DNA of 64,000 nt from assembly GCF_004320525.1 (NCBI RefSeq), contig NZ_SIHX01000005.1, positions 62,001-126,000 on the forward strand, in the 5' to 3' direction. The notes below the pieces were generated by a model that searched no databases, was not told where the DNA came from, and saw only the letters and a list, made by a program, of their open reading frames with translations. A program made the position numbers and the translations under genes. The number at the start of each line of letters is the position of its first letter. Position 1 is the stretch's first letter. This DNA is from Arthrobacter sp. S39 (GTDB lineage Bacteria > Actinomycetota > Actinomycetes > Actinomycetales > Micrococcaceae). Shown in pieces: positions 33,922-42,582 of this stretch.

Positions 33922-35514
33922 ATGACCATCACCACCCAAGCACCGCTCACCGTCACCCTCGGCTCCAGCGGCGTCACACCCGAGGACGTCGTCGCCGTCG
34001 CGCGCCACAACGCCAACGTGACCATCTCCCAGGACGCATTGGACACCGTCGCCAAGGTCCGCGCCCACATCGACGAGCTCGCCCACAGCGAGACCCCCGC
34101 CTATGGAATCTCCACAGGCTTCGGCGCGCTGGCCAACCGGCACATCCCCACCGAGCTGCGCACCCAGCTGCAGAAGTCCCTCATCCGCAGCCACGCGGCC
34201 GGCATGGGCCCGGTCGTGGAACGCGAAGTGGTCCGCGGCATCATGTTCCTGCGCGCCAAGACCCTCGCCTCCGGCCGCACTGGCGTTCGCCCCGTGGTTC
34301 TGCAGACCATGGTGGACGTCCTCAACGCCGGCATCACGCCGGTGGTGCGCGAATTCGGTTCGCTTGGCTGCTCCGGCGACCTCGCCCCGCTGTCCCACTG
34401 CGCCCTGGTGCTGATGGGCGAGGGTGAAGCGGCCGGGCCCGACGGTGTGACGTACGGTGGCCGAGGTGAGCAGCCTGTCGCTGTACTGCTCGCCGAGCAC
34501 GGCATCGAGCCGGTGACCCTCGCCGAGAAGGAAGGGCTCGCGCTGGTCAACGGCACTGAAGGCATGCTGGGCATGCTCCTGATGGCCATCGCGGACCTCC
34601 GCCAGTTGCTGACGACGGCGGACATCACCGCTGCGCTGAGCGTCGAGGCACTGCTGGGCACGGACCAGGTGTTCCTGCCGGAGCTGCACGCTGCGCTCCG
34701 CCCGCACCCCGGCCAGGCCGCGTCCGCGGACAACATGCTGCGCGTGCTGTCCAACTCGCCGATCGTGGCCTCCCACCGGGTGGGCGACTCCAAGGTCCAG
34801 GACGCCTACTCCCTGCGCTGCGCACCCCAGGTTGCCGGCGCCGCCCGCGACACCGTGGACTACGCAGCCCTGGTGGCGTCCCGCGAGCTCGCCGCCGCGA
34901 TCGACAACCCGGTGGTCCTGCCGGACGGACGGGTCAGCTCCAACGGCAACTTCCACGGCGCTCCGGTGGCCTACGTGCTGGACTTCCTCGCTATCGCCGT
35001 CGCCGACCTGAGTTCCATCGCAGAGCGCCGCACCGACCGGATGCTTGACCCTGCACGGTCCCACGGCCTTCCGGCCTTCCTCGCCTCGGATCCGGGTGTC
35101 GATTCCGGCCTGATGATCGCCCAGTACACACAGGCAGGGCTGGTCTCGGACAACAAACGCCTGGCCGTCCCGGCGTCGGTGGATTCCATCCCCAGCTCCG
35201 CCATGCAGGAAGACCACGTGTCCATGGGCTGGCACGCGGCCCGGAAGCTTCGCAAGGCAGTGGAGAACCTCCGCCGGGTCCTGGCCATCGAACTCGTGAC
35301 CTCGGCCCGGGCACTGGATATCCGGACAGAACTCTCCAGCGGTGAACTGGTTCCGGGACCTGCCGGGACCGCCATCCTGGGAGTCCTGCGCACGATGGTC
35401 GAGGGGCCGGGCACCGACCGGTTCCTGTCCCCGGAACTCGAAGCGGCGGACCTCCTGGTCGCCTCCGGTGAGGTGATTTCAGCCGCCGAATCCGCCGTCG
35501 GGAATCTCGCCTGA
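33922..35514 (+). CDS. hutH: histidine ammonia-lyase
   Basis: A 530-residue enzyme that removes ammonia from histidine to give urocanate, the first step of the hut pathway. The catalytic Tyr61 is in YGISTGFGAL. The electrophilic MIO prosthetic group is made from the tripeptide at residues 150-152 in GCSGDLAPLSH: here Cys-Ser-Gly rather than the usual Ala-Ser-Gly. The region DSKVQDAYSLRCAPQV and the C-terminal MQEDHVSMGWHAARKLRKAV are strongly conserved. ATG 33922 is preceded by AAGGAA. hutU lies directly upstream and a regulator two genes before. hutI is not in the window, and hutG is about 7 kb downstream. Confidence 0.96.
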   Translation: MTITTQAPLTVTLGSSGVTPEDVVAVARHNANVTISQDALDTVAKVRAHIDELAHSETPAYGISTGFGALANRHIPTELRTQLQKSLIRSHAAGMGPVVEREVVRGIMFLRAKTLASGRTGVRPVVLQTMVDVLNAGITPVVREFGSLGCSGDLAPLSHCALVLMGEGEAAGPDGVTYGGRGEQPVAVLLAEHGIEPVTLAEKEGLALVNGTEGMLGMLLMAIADLRQLLTTADITAALSVEALLGTDQVFLPELHAALRPHPGQAASADNMLRVLSNSPIVASHRVGDSKVQDAYSLRCAPQVAGAARDTVDYAALVASRELAAAIDNPVVLPDGRVSSNGNFHGAPVAYVLDFLAIAVADLSSIAERRTDRMLDPARSHGLPAFLASDPGVDSGLMIAQYTQAGLVSDNKRLAVPASVDSIPSSAMQEDHVSMGWHAARKLRKAVENLRRVLAIELVTSARALDIRTELSSGELVPGPAGTAILGVLRTMVEGPGTDRFLSPELEAADLLVASGEVISAAESAVGNLA

Positions 35515-35553
35515 CAGGGAATATTGTTCAGTCCGGCTTAGCTTTTCGGGTCG

Positions 35554-35583
35554 ATGTCGAAATATGTGGCGACACGTACATTT
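35554..35583. promoter_or_regulatory. inverted repeat upstream of small gene
   Basis: CGAAATATGT and ACATTTCG arms flank a GC-rich centre about 100 bases before the gene starting at 35678. The region is AT-rich for this genome and probably carries the promoter. Operator role is inferred. Confidence 0.35.
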
Positions 35584-35677
35584 CGGGCCCGGGAAGTGTA
35601 GTAGAACTGAGGATGTAGTGAAAGTCACATCAAAGAGGCTGTGGCAGCAGAACGCATACAAAGGGGTAGTAGTTCAC

Positions 35678-35914
35678 ATGAAAGCACGTGGGGCAGTCCT
35701 AACGAGGCGAAATGCCCATTCGGCCACCATCTCCGACTGGGGAACACTCCGGCCAGGGGTTCGGGTGGAAATTCTCAAGCATGCGCATGTCATTGCGACG
35801 GGCGAAGTTGAGGAAGTGTCGCAGAGCGGGAACGTTCTGTGGCTGGTGCCGGCCGGTCCGACCGAAAAGCAGCTCTTCCTGAAGTCCGACGGAGTGCAAG
35901 TGCGCCGGAGCTAA
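35678..35914 (+). CDS. small hypothetical protein, SH3-like
   Basis: A 78-residue protein, GVRVEILKHAHVIATGEVEE followed by VSQSGNVLWLVPAGPTEKQL, with a strand pattern suggestive of a small beta barrel. It has a Lys/Arg-rich N-terminus (MKARGAVLTRRNAHSATISD). ATG 35678 has AGGGG 12 bases upstream; a GTG at 35618 (GAGG before it) would add 20 residues, so the start is unsure. A very long terminator hairpin (35932-35995) directly follows, a sign of a highly expressed transcript. No family recognised. Confidence 0.6.
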   Translation: MKARGAVLTRRNAHSATISDWGTLRPGVRVEILKHAHVIATGEVEEVSQSGNVLWLVPAGPTEKQLFLKSDGVQVRRS

Positions 35915-35931
35915 CCCAACAGGTCCTGCAC

Positions 35932-35995
35932 CAGAAAGTCCCCGCCGTTTGGCAGCCCCTGGAAACAGGGGCAGGCCAAAGGCGGGGACTTTCTG
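35932..35995 (+). terminator. long stem terminator of the small gene
   Basis: A near-perfect stem covers CAGAAAGTCCCCGCC at 35932-35946 and its complement at the end, with inner stems CCCCTG/CAGGGG. TTTT follows at 35996. It lies after the gene at 35678-35914 and before the converging gene ending at 36021. A typical strong intrinsic terminator. Confidence 0.85.
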
Positions 35996-36020
35996 TTTTA
36001 AGGAATGCGGCGCTGGAGAA

Positions 36021-36281
36021 CTACGCTGCGATGTTCTCGTAGGTCTCGCCGAACGGCACCGACTCGTCGAGGGCGACCGTGTAGCGGCCCGGGTGCAGGC
36101 GGGTGACAAGGATGCCGCAGGCTGCATCTTTTGCGGCGGTCTCGATCAGGGTGGCAACAGCGTTGTCCAGTCCTTCGTGGACCTCTTCCGCGCTGGAGAA
36201 CTCCAGGTCGATGGAGGGGAATTCCGCGGCTTCATCGGCCGGGGAAACGGCTGGGCTGCGTTCGAGGGTGGCTGTAGTCAT
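36021..36281 (-). CDS. small hypothetical protein
   Basis: An 86-residue acidic protein. After a Thr/Ser/Pro-rich start, residues about 20-84 have strand-helix-strand character: FPSIDLEFSSAEEVHEGLDN, then VATLIETAAKDAACGILVTR, ending GRYTVALDESVPFGETYENI. It has no signal peptide. ATG 36281 has AGAAAGA upstream. No family recognised, although the pattern is clear and codon use is normal. It is convergent to the gene before the long terminator. Confidence 0.6.
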   Translation of the reverse strand: MTTATLERSPAVSPADEAAEFPSIDLEFSSAEEVHEGLDNAVATLIETAAKDAACGILVTRLHPGRYTVALDESVPFGETYENIAA

Positions 36282-36435
36282 GTGCTGGTCTTTCTGTGAT
36301 TCGTGCCGGAGGGCACGGTACATTCTACCGGCGGGCCCTCCGAATGTCAGATGACTGGTGTTTATCACACCGGGATAGCGCATTCCCCCGCGGATCATTG
36401 TGCCACAACATCCCTTGAACGTTCAAGAAAAAATT

Positions 36436-36492
36436 CCGGGGCTTGTCCGCCGGACCGCACCATAAAGGTGGGGAACTGCGGACAAGCCCCGG
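36436..36492 (-). terminator. terminator of universal stress gene and tct operon
   Basis: Perfect 15-bp stem, CCGGGGCTTGTCCGC and its complement, with a 27-base loop. AAAAAA to its left makes a U-run for minus-strand RNA. It sits just downstream of the universal stress gene that ends the tct operon. Confidence 0.85.
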
Positions 36493-36511
36493 ATCAGTCG
36501 GAGCAGAGCCT

Positions 36512-36904
36512 TTAGTTGGCTTTGACGGCCAACACCGGACAGTCAGCCTCCAGCAGGATGCGCTGGGACACACTGCCCATGATCAGCTTGCCCACCGGGC
36601 TCCGGCGGCGCAGCCCGATCACGATCAGCTCGGCGTTGTGCTCCTCGGCGGCATCCAGGACCTCCGCCGCCGCGTCATGGCCCCGGACCGGCTGTTTGAT
36701 GACGTGCTTGATGCCCTGGGTGGCGAGCCGTTCCTCGATGCCCTGGATCTCAGGTTCCTGCGCATACCGGTTGTCCACCAGCGCATCGCCTTTGGACGAG
36801 TTGATGACCAGCAGGGTGGTGTCGGTTTTCCTGGCCTCCGCGATGGCCTGCGTCAGGGCCGCTTCGCCCTCGGGGGTGGGGACGTATCCCACAACGATCG
36901 TCAT
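36512..36904 (-). CDS. small universal stress protein (UspA family)
   Basis: A 130-residue USP domain, MTIVVGYVPTPEGEAALTQA and ELIVIGLRRRSPVGKLIMGS, followed by VSQRILLEADCPVLAVKAN. The nucleotide motif of USPs is G-2x-G-9x-G-(S/T), but here the second Gly is Arg (GLRR), so ATP binding may be weak. The frame extends upstream in the track sense, but ATG 36904 is the natural start. It lies 58 bp after tctA on the same strand and shares the terminator, so it is probably cotranscribed with the tricarboxylate transporter. Confidence 0.85.
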   Translation of the reverse strand: MTIVVGYVPTPEGEAALTQAIAEARKTDTTLLVINSSKGDALVDNRYAQEPEIQGIEERLATQGIKHVIKQPVRGHDAAAEVLDAAEEHNAELIVIGLRRRSPVGKLIMGSVSQRILLEADCPVLAVKAN

Positions 36905-36962
36905 GGCTGCTCCTCTTTTCTGTCTTTTGGTGTTTTGCTGCGGGTGCGGATGCGGGGACTGG

Positions 36963-38576
36963 CTAGCCGTCCCCGTCCCCGTCGCCATCAGTGGTGGCAT
37001 CGCCCCGTTGGCTGCCATGCGTCACGTTGCCGCGTGCCACGTCCGTCGGTTCGTTTCCGCGGGTGGCGTTTGGGGACAGGAGGCTGGTGGCCGGCCGGTT
37101 CCGCCGGATCAGCTTGAACAGGAGCGGCCATATGAGGATGATCGCGATGATGATGTAGACGCCAATGGCGATCGGCTCGCTCCACAGGCCGGCGGGGTCG
37201 CCGGCGCTGAGCTGCAGCGTCTTGCGAAGCTGGCCTTCGATCCTCGGCCCGAGGATCACGCCCAGGATGAGCGGAAGCACCGGAAGCCCGAAGCGGCGCA
37301 TCATGAACCCAAGCGCACCCAGTACCAGCAGGAGCACCAGGTCGAACGCCTGCAGGTTCACCGAGTAGGCGCCGAGCGTGGCGAAGAACAGAATCCCCGC
37401 GTAGAGGTAGGGCCTGGGCAGTTGCAGGAGCTTGGCCCACAGCGGAGCCAGCGGCAGGTTGATGATCAGGAGCAGGAAGTTGCCGATGAAGAGGCTCGCG
37501 ATCAGGGCCCACACCAGCGGCCCCTGGCTGGAGAACAGCTGCGGCCCCGGCTGGATGCCGTACGAGGTGAACGCTGCCAGCATCACGGCGGCCGTGGCGT
37601 TGGTGGGCAGGCCCAGGGCAAGGAGGGGTGTCATGGTGCCGGCGGCGGCAGCGTTGTTTGCTGCTTCCGGTCCGGCCACCCCCTCAATGGCGCCGTGGCC
37701 GAACTCCTCGGGGTGCTTGCTGAGGCGTTTCTCAGTCACATAGGAGAGGAACGTGGGAATCTCGGCCCCGCCGGCCGGGAGTGCGCCGAACGGGAATCCG
37801 AAAGCGGTTCCACGGAGCCAGGGCTTCCAGGACCGCTTCCAGTCCTGCTTGCCCATCCACGGACGGCCCACCGGAATGACCTGCAACGGGTTGCGGCGCA
37901 GGTGCGCGGCAACCCACAGTGCCTCGCCCACGGCGAAGATGGCCACCGCGACCACCACAATGTCCAAGCCGTCAGCCAGCAGGGGCTGGCCGAACGTGAG
38001 CCGCCGCTGGCCTGTCACGGAGTCGATGCCCACCAGGCCAATCGCAAGGCCGAGGCCCAGTGAGGCAAAGCCCCTCAGCCGGGATGATCCAAGGACCGCG
38101 GTGACCGCCAGGAGGGCAAGCACCATGATGGCAAAGTAGCTGGGCGAGCCCAGGCTGACCGCAAACTTCACCACGATCGGAGCAAAGACTGCGAGCAGGG
38201 CGGTGCCGATGGTGCCGGCCACGAACGAGCCGATGGCCGCCGTCGCCAGGGCCTGGGCGGCCCTGCCGGCTTTCGCCATCTTGTTGCCTTCGATGGCCGT
38301 GACCACCGACGACGATTCACCCGGTGTATTAAGCAGGATGGAGGTGGTGGAGCCGCCGTACATGCCGCCGTAGTAGATGCCGGCGAACATGATGAAGGCG
38401 CTGGTGGGTTCCAGGACGTAGGTGACCGGGAGCAGCAGGGCAACGGTCATGGCCGGACCAAGGCCCGGGAGGACGCCGACGGCGGTGCCCAGGAGCACGC
38501 CGATGACGGCGTAGAGGAAATTCATGGGAGTCAGGGCGGTGGCGAAGCCATCCATGAGGGAGGAGAAGACATCCAT
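36963..38576 (-). CDS. tctA: TctA large membrane subunit of tripartite tricarboxylate transporter
   Basis: A 537-residue integral membrane protein of about 12 helices, the large permease of the TTT family that imports citrate or other tri- and dicarboxylates with Na+. Markers are the start [20 protein letters not shown] (family motif GVLPGLGP), [20 protein letters not shown] and [20 protein letters not shown], with [16 protein letters not shown] motif ([20 protein letters not shown]) in the middle. A charged C-terminal tail of about 50 residues ends in Asp-Gly repeats, unusual for the family. Its start overlaps the tctB stop by 1 bp. Substrate is set mostly by TctC and is not predictable. Confidence 0.93.
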   Translation of the reverse strand: MDVFSSLMDGFATALTPMNFLYAVIGVLLGTAVGVLPGLGPAMTVALLLPVTYVLEPTSAFIMFAGIYYGGMYGGSTTSILLNTPGESSSVVTAIEGNKMAKAGRAAQALATAAIGSFVAGTIGTALLAVFAPIVVKFAVSLGSPSYFAIMVLALLAVTAVLGSSRLRGFASLGLGLAIGLVGIDSVTGQRRLTFGQPLLADGLDIVVVAVAIFAVGEALWVAAHLRRNPLQVIPVGRPWMGKQDWKRSWKPWLRGTAFGFPFGALPAGGAEIPTFLSYVTEKRLSKHPEEFGHGAIEGVAGPEAANNAAAAGTMTPLLALGLPTNATAAVMLAAFTSYGIQPGPQLFSSQGPLVWALIASLFIGNFLLLIINLPLAPLWAKLLQLPRPYLYAGILFFATLGAYSVNLQAFDLVLLLVLGALGFMMRRFGLPVLPLILGVILGPRIEGQLRKTLQLSAGDPAGLWSEPIAIGVYIIIAIILIWPLLFKLIRRNRPATSLLSPNATRGNEPTDVARGNVTHGSQRGDATTDGDGDGDG

Positions 38577-39088
38577 CAGAGAACCCCTTCCAGGAGGCCG
38601 GCGGGCAGCGGAATGCCGAGGCCCAGGTAGAAGCCGTAAAAGGTGAGCACGGACATCCCCACGGAGATGATGCCGTCACGGATGTAGTGCCGGCTTCCCA
38701 AGGCCCATGCGCTGCCCCAGAAAAGGATGGTTCCGGAGATCACCCATCCTGCCCAGTCGATGAGCAGGATGTTGGCGACGAAGGCTCCCACCAGCGGCAG
38801 GACGGTCTTCCAGTCGGCGGGGTGCGTGAGGTCCACGTCCTCGCCGCCTTCGGCTTCGCCCTGTCCGCCGCGCAGGACGTTGATGGCAAGCAGCACAGCG
38901 CAGACGATGAGCAGTCCGGCCACGAGGTACGGCAGGGTCTTCGGTCCCACCGGATCCGACTTGGAGTACGGGGTTACCAGGGCAATGGCGTCCACGAGGA
39001 CCAGGACGCCCACCGCCCCGAGCAGGAGGGCTACCCCCAGCTCGGAGCGGCCTTTGAGCCGTGAGGCCAAAGTTGGTGAGGAGCTCAC
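38576..39088 (-). CDS. tctB: TctB small membrane subunit of tripartite tricarboxylate transporter
   Basis: A 170-residue, four-helix protein. Helices include [20 protein letters not shown] and [20 protein letters not shown], then after a charged loop ([20 protein letters not shown]) [20 protein letters not shown] and [19 protein letters not shown]. This is the fold and length of TctB subunits. The ATG at 39088 overlaps the tctC stop by 4 bp, and it overlaps tctA by 1 bp, so all three are translationally linked. It has no catalytic role but is needed for transport. Confidence 0.88.
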   Translation of the reverse strand: MSSSPTLASRLKGRSELGVALLLGAVGVLVLVDAIALVTPYSKSDPVGPKTLPYLVAGLLIVCAVLLAINVLRGGQGEAEGGEDVDLTHPADWKTVLPLVGAFVANILLIDWAGWVISGTILFWGSAWALGSRHYIRDGIISVGMSVLTFYGFYLGLGIPLPAGLLEGVL

Positions 39089-40095
39089 GTCAGGCCAAGC
39101 TTCGTGAGGACGTCCGCCACCCGCTTGTCCTGCTCGGCCAGGAAGGTTTTGAATTCGTCGCCGGTGATGAAGGCGTCGGTCCAGCTGTGCGTCTTGAGGG
39201 CTTCTTTCCAGGCGGCCGTGCCGTGCATCTTTTCGAGGGCGGCGATCAGCTTGGCCTTGTCGGCGTCGGTGATGCCCGGAGGGGCCACGATGCCGCGCCA
39301 GTTGGTGAATACCAGGTCGATGTTCGATTCCTTCAGCGTGGGTGCGTCCACGCCGTCGAGCCGCTTATCGCCGCTGGTTGCCAGGACGCGGACCTCGCCG
39401 GACTGGATCTGCTGGAGGTACTCGCCGGCGCCGGAGGCTGCGAAGCCCACCTTGTTACCGAGGATGGCCGGGAGGAGGTCGCCGCCGCCGTCGTAGGACA
39501 CGAAGTTCACCTTGGTGGCGTCGATTCCGACGGCTCCGGCGAGCTGCATGGGCAGCAGGTGGTCCGGGCCGCCGGGGGAGGATCCGCCGCCCACGCTGAT
39601 GGAACCGGGGTCGGCTTTCCAGGCGGTGATCAGGTCATTGATGGTCTTGTAGGGCGAATCCTTGTTGACCATGATGGCGCCGGGCTCTTCGATGAGCTTG
39701 GCCAGCGGAGTGGTGGCCGTCAGCTTGGACTCGGACTTGTTGGTGTAGCTGGCGCCCACCACGCCAAGACCCATGAGCATGGTGAGGTCGCCGTTGCCCT
39801 TTTCATTGACAATCCGGGCCAGGCCCACGGTACCGCCGGCGCCGGCCAGGTTGAAGACCTCGGTGTTGGTGGCGACCTTCTCGTCATCGAGAACCTTTGC
39901 CGCCACGCGGGCAGTGGTGTCGTAACCGCCGCCGGGAGTGTTGGGCACCATGATCTTCAGATCGGTCACCGGGCCGGCAGCGGCGCCGGACGTGGTGCTG
40001 TCGGTGGAGCTCTTGCCGGTGGCACCGCAGCCGGTGGCCATCAGGGCGATGCCGGCGGCGACGGCGGCGATTCGCAATGCGCGGATCTGGCGCAT
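39085..40095 (-). CDS. tctC: TctC periplasmic/lipoprotein substrate-binding subunit
   Basis: A 336-residue extracytoplasmic solute receptor of the TTT family (Bug-type). The lipoprotein signal IAAVAAGIALMATGC has the lipobox MATGC near residue 23, so it is a membrane-tethered binding protein. Family motifs are LKIMVPNTPGGGYDTTARVA and FNLAGAGGTVGLARI. LTMLMGLGVVGASYTNKSES and FTNWRGIVAPPGITDADKAK are typical of TctC. ATG 40095 follows GAAGAGGAAC. It is divergent from the CitA/CitB-like two-component system (212 bp gap), which likely activates it in response to a tricarboxylate. Confidence 0.93.
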   Translation of the reverse strand: MRQIRALRIAAVAAGIALMATGCGATGKSSTDSTTSGAAAGPVTDLKIMVPNTPGGGYDTTARVAAKVLDDEKVATNTEVFNLAGAGGTVGLARIVNEKGNGDLTMLMGLGVVGASYTNKSESKLTATTPLAKLIEEPGAIMVNKDSPYKTINDLITAWKADPGSISVGGGSSPGGPDHLLPMQLAGAVGIDATKVNFVSYDGGGDLLPAILGNKVGFAASGAGEYLQQIQSGEVRVLATSGDKRLDGVDAPTLKESNIDLVFTNWRGIVAPPGITDADKAKLIAALEKMHGTAAWKEALKTHSWTDAFITGDEFKTFLAEQDKRVADVLTKLGLT

Positions 40096-40307
40096 GGTGT
40101 TCCTCTTCTCAATCAAAATTGATCAGCAGGGGCTGACTTGTAATTCCGATGCTAGGCCCGTGCGTGACGGGGGTCACTCTTGTGTACGCAGAGAACGTTA
40201 AGTTCATTGCGTTCACGTTTCCGGACGGCCACAGGCGCTCTGCTCAGCGCATTGTTCAGGTAGCCTGACCTGCAGAGACCCGCCATTTTGCAGAAGAAAG
40301 AACTACA

Positions 40308-41912
40308 GTGACTCGACGAAGAGGAATGTCCCTCGCGGGGCAGTACCTGGTTCTGCAGTTGCTGATTGTCCTCGCGGTCCTCGTCGCGGTGGTGGCCATC
40401 TCGTTGGCGCAATCGGCGGCGGCCTTCGAACGGACCGAAGGCCGCCGGGCACTCTCCGCCGCCGAAGCGCTCGCTGCCAACCCGACGGTCCGCGAACTGC
40501 TCCCGGCAGCGGAACCGCGGGCCGGATCAGCCCTTCCCGCCGTTGCCGAATCGGTGCGTACGGTTTCCGGTTCCTCGAACGTGGCGCTCGCGAAGATAGA
40601 CCGCACCGTCGTTGCCTCGTCCGATCCCGGCCTGCTGGGCCTGCAGCTGGAACTGGGGCCGAGCGGGGTGCTGGAAGGCCGGTCGTGGACCGGCGTGGTG
40701 GGTGGCTCCGGTACTCAGGCCCTGTCCGCCCACGTCCCGGTCCTCGACGACGCCGGCAAGATGATCGGCATCGCGTCCATCAGCCGTGACTACCCGTCTA
40801 CGCTGGAGCGGCTGGGGGACGCCGTGCCCAACCTCCTCACCTATCTCGGGGTGGCCAGCGTCCTGGGCGTGGCCGGGTCGCTGCTCCTTTCCCGCAGGGT
40901 GAAACGGCAGACCCTGGGCATGGAACCGAGCGAAATCACCGGACTGGTGGAAAACCGCGAGGCCATGCTCCACGGCCTGAAGGAAGGCGTGGTGGGGCTG
41001 GACCCGCACGAGCGCATCACCGTCGCCAACGACAGTGCCCGCGCGCTGCTCGGCCTCCCCGCCGACTGCGTGGGCAAGAAGCTGCACAGCCTCCCCGTGG
41101 AGCCCGCCCTGAAGGAAGTCCTCACCCGCGAGCAGCCGGGGCCGGACCGGCTGGTGCTCGTCGGTGACAGGCTGGTGGTGCTGAACCGCGTGCCCATCCA
41201 GTCGCGCGGCCGGGACATCGGATCCGTCACGACGCTGCGCGACCGCACCGAACTGTCCTCGCTCGAGCAGGAGCTCGGCGCCACCCGCACGGCCACGGAC
41301 ACCCTCCGCGCGCAGGCGCACGAGTTCGCCAACCAGCTGCATGTGATCTCCGGCCTGATTCAGATCGGTGAATACGATTCCGTGGTGCAGTTCGTCAATG
41401 GTGCCACCCTGGACCGGACCCGGCTCAACGATGAAGTCACCAGCCGCATCCAGGACCCGGCGCTCGCCGCCCTCCTGATTGCCAAGTCCAGCCTGGCCAC
41501 CGAACGCGGCGTGACGCTGCAGCTTGACCCCGCATCCGGGTTGGCCCGCGTCGACGATGAGCTCTCACGCGACCTCACCACCGTCATCGGGAACCTGGTG
41601 GACAACGCGTTCGACGCCGTCACCGGGCTTCCGGAGACAACCGTCAGTGTGCTGGTGGAGGACACGGCCGACGGCGTCACACTCACCGTCCGCGATACCG
41701 GCCCCGGCGTGCCCGGCACGGATATCGGCGAGATCTTCCGGCAGGGTTTCACCACCAAGGCACCCGGCCCGGGCGGCAGCCGCGGCTTTGGCCTGGCGCT
41801 CTCCCGGGTGGTATGCCGGCGCAGCGGCGGCGACCTCACGGTGGCCAACGACAATGGGGCAGTCTTCACCGCGCACCTGAACCGGGCGCACCCGAGAGGA
41901 ACACAGCCATGA
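40308..41912 (+). CDS. sensor histidine kinase of CitA/DcuS type
   Basis: A 534-residue membrane sensor. It has an N-terminal helix (LVLQLLIVLAVLVAVVAISL), an extracytoplasmic PAS-like sensor (about residues 40-170) and a second helix (LLTYLGVASVLGVAGSLLLS). A cytosolic PAS-like domain follows (VGLDPHERITVANDSARALL), then an H-box HEFANQLHVISGLIQ with His338, and a C-terminal kinase domain with N-box DLTTVIGNLVDNAFDA and G-boxes VRDTGPGVPGTDIGEIF, FTTKAPGPGG. This family senses citrate or C4-dicarboxylates. It overlaps the response regulator gene by 4 bp and is divergent from tctCBA, so control of that transporter is the obvious role. GTG 40308 is the likely start. Confidence 0.9.
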   Translation: MTRRRGMSLAGQYLVLQLLIVLAVLVAVVAISLAQSAAAFERTEGRRALSAAEALAANPTVRELLPAAEPRAGSALPAVAESVRTVSGSSNVALAKIDRTVVASSDPGLLGLQLELGPSGVLEGRSWTGVVGGSGTQALSAHVPVLDDAGKMIGIASISRDYPSTLERLGDAVPNLLTYLGVASVLGVAGSLLLSRRVKRQTLGMEPSEITGLVENREAMLHGLKEGVVGLDPHERITVANDSARALLGLPADCVGKKLHSLPVEPALKEVLTREQPGPDRLVLVGDRLVVLNRVPIQSRGRDIGSVTTLRDRTELSSLEQELGATRTATDTLRAQAHEFANQLHVISGLIQIGEYDSVVQFVNGATLDRTRLNDEVTSRIQDPALAALLIAKSSLATERGVTLQLDPASGLARVDDELSRDLTTVIGNLVDNAFDAVTGLPETTVSVLVEDTADGVTLTVRDTGPGVPGTDIGEIFRQGFTTKAPGPGGSRGFGLALSRVVCRRSGGDLTVANDNGAVFTAHLNRAHPRGTQP

Positions 41913-42574
41913 TCAACGTCCTGATCGTCGACGACGACTTCATGGTGGCCAAGGTCCACGCGGGGTTCATCCAGCGCACGCCCGGGTTTGCCGTCGTCGG
42001 AGTCGCCCACACCGGTGCGCAGGCGGTCACCGAAACGGCCCGCCTGATGCCGGACCTGGTCCTGCTGGATATCCACCTGCCGGACATCAACGGACTGGAC
42101 CTGATGCACCAGCTGCGCGAGGTGGCACCGGAGCTGGACGTGCTGGTGATCAGCGCCGCCCGTGAGGTGGATACCGTGCGCAAGGCCCTCCGCGGCGGGA
42201 TTGTCCACTACCTCATCAAGCCCTTTTCGCAGACGGACCTGCAGGAACGGCTGGAGCACTACCGCAGCGCCTATCACGGCCTGGACTCCTCCAAGGACGT
42301 GGCGGAGCAGTCGGACGTCAACAAAGTCTTCGGCCTGGACCGGACCGACAGGCCCCTGCCCAAGGGCTGCAGCATCGAAACGCTCAAGCTCGTGGAGGCG
42401 GCCCTGAAGGAGGCCGACGGCGACCTGTCCGCCAACGAAGTCGCGGTCCAGCTGGGCACGTCCCGGGTCAGCGCGCGCCGGTACCTGGAGTACCTCCACG
42501 ATGAAGGCGTGCTGGACGTGCGGCTCAAGTACGGCGTCGGAAGGCCTGAGCGGCGATACGTGCTGAAGGCGTAG
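41909..42574 (+). CDS. CitB/DcuR-type response regulator
   Basis: A 221-residue regulator with an N-terminal receiver domain (INVLIVDDDFMVAKVHAGFI; phosphoacceptor Asp54 in LVLLDIHLPD; Lys in HYLIKPF). The C-terminal DNA-binding domain contains a helix-turn-helix (DLSANEVAVQLGTSRVSARR) followed by EYLHDEGVLDVRLKYGVGRP. The CitB-type HTH at the C-terminus is characteristic of citrate and dicarboxylate two-component systems. Its start overlaps the sensor kinase by 4 bp. It probably activates the divergent tctCBA operon. The ATG is deduced from the family start. Confidence 0.9.
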   Translation: MINVLIVDDDFMVAKVHAGFIQRTPGFAVVGVAHTGAQAVTETARLMPDLVLLDIHLPDINGLDLMHQLREVAPELDVLVISAAREVDTVRKALRGGIVHYLIKPFSQTDLQERLEHYRSAYHGLDSSKDVAEQSDVNKVFGLDRTDRPLPKGCSIETLKLVEAALKEADGDLSANEVAVQLGTSRVSARRYLEYLHDEGVLDVRLKYGVGRPERRYVLKA

Positions 42575-42582
42575 ATACGCCG

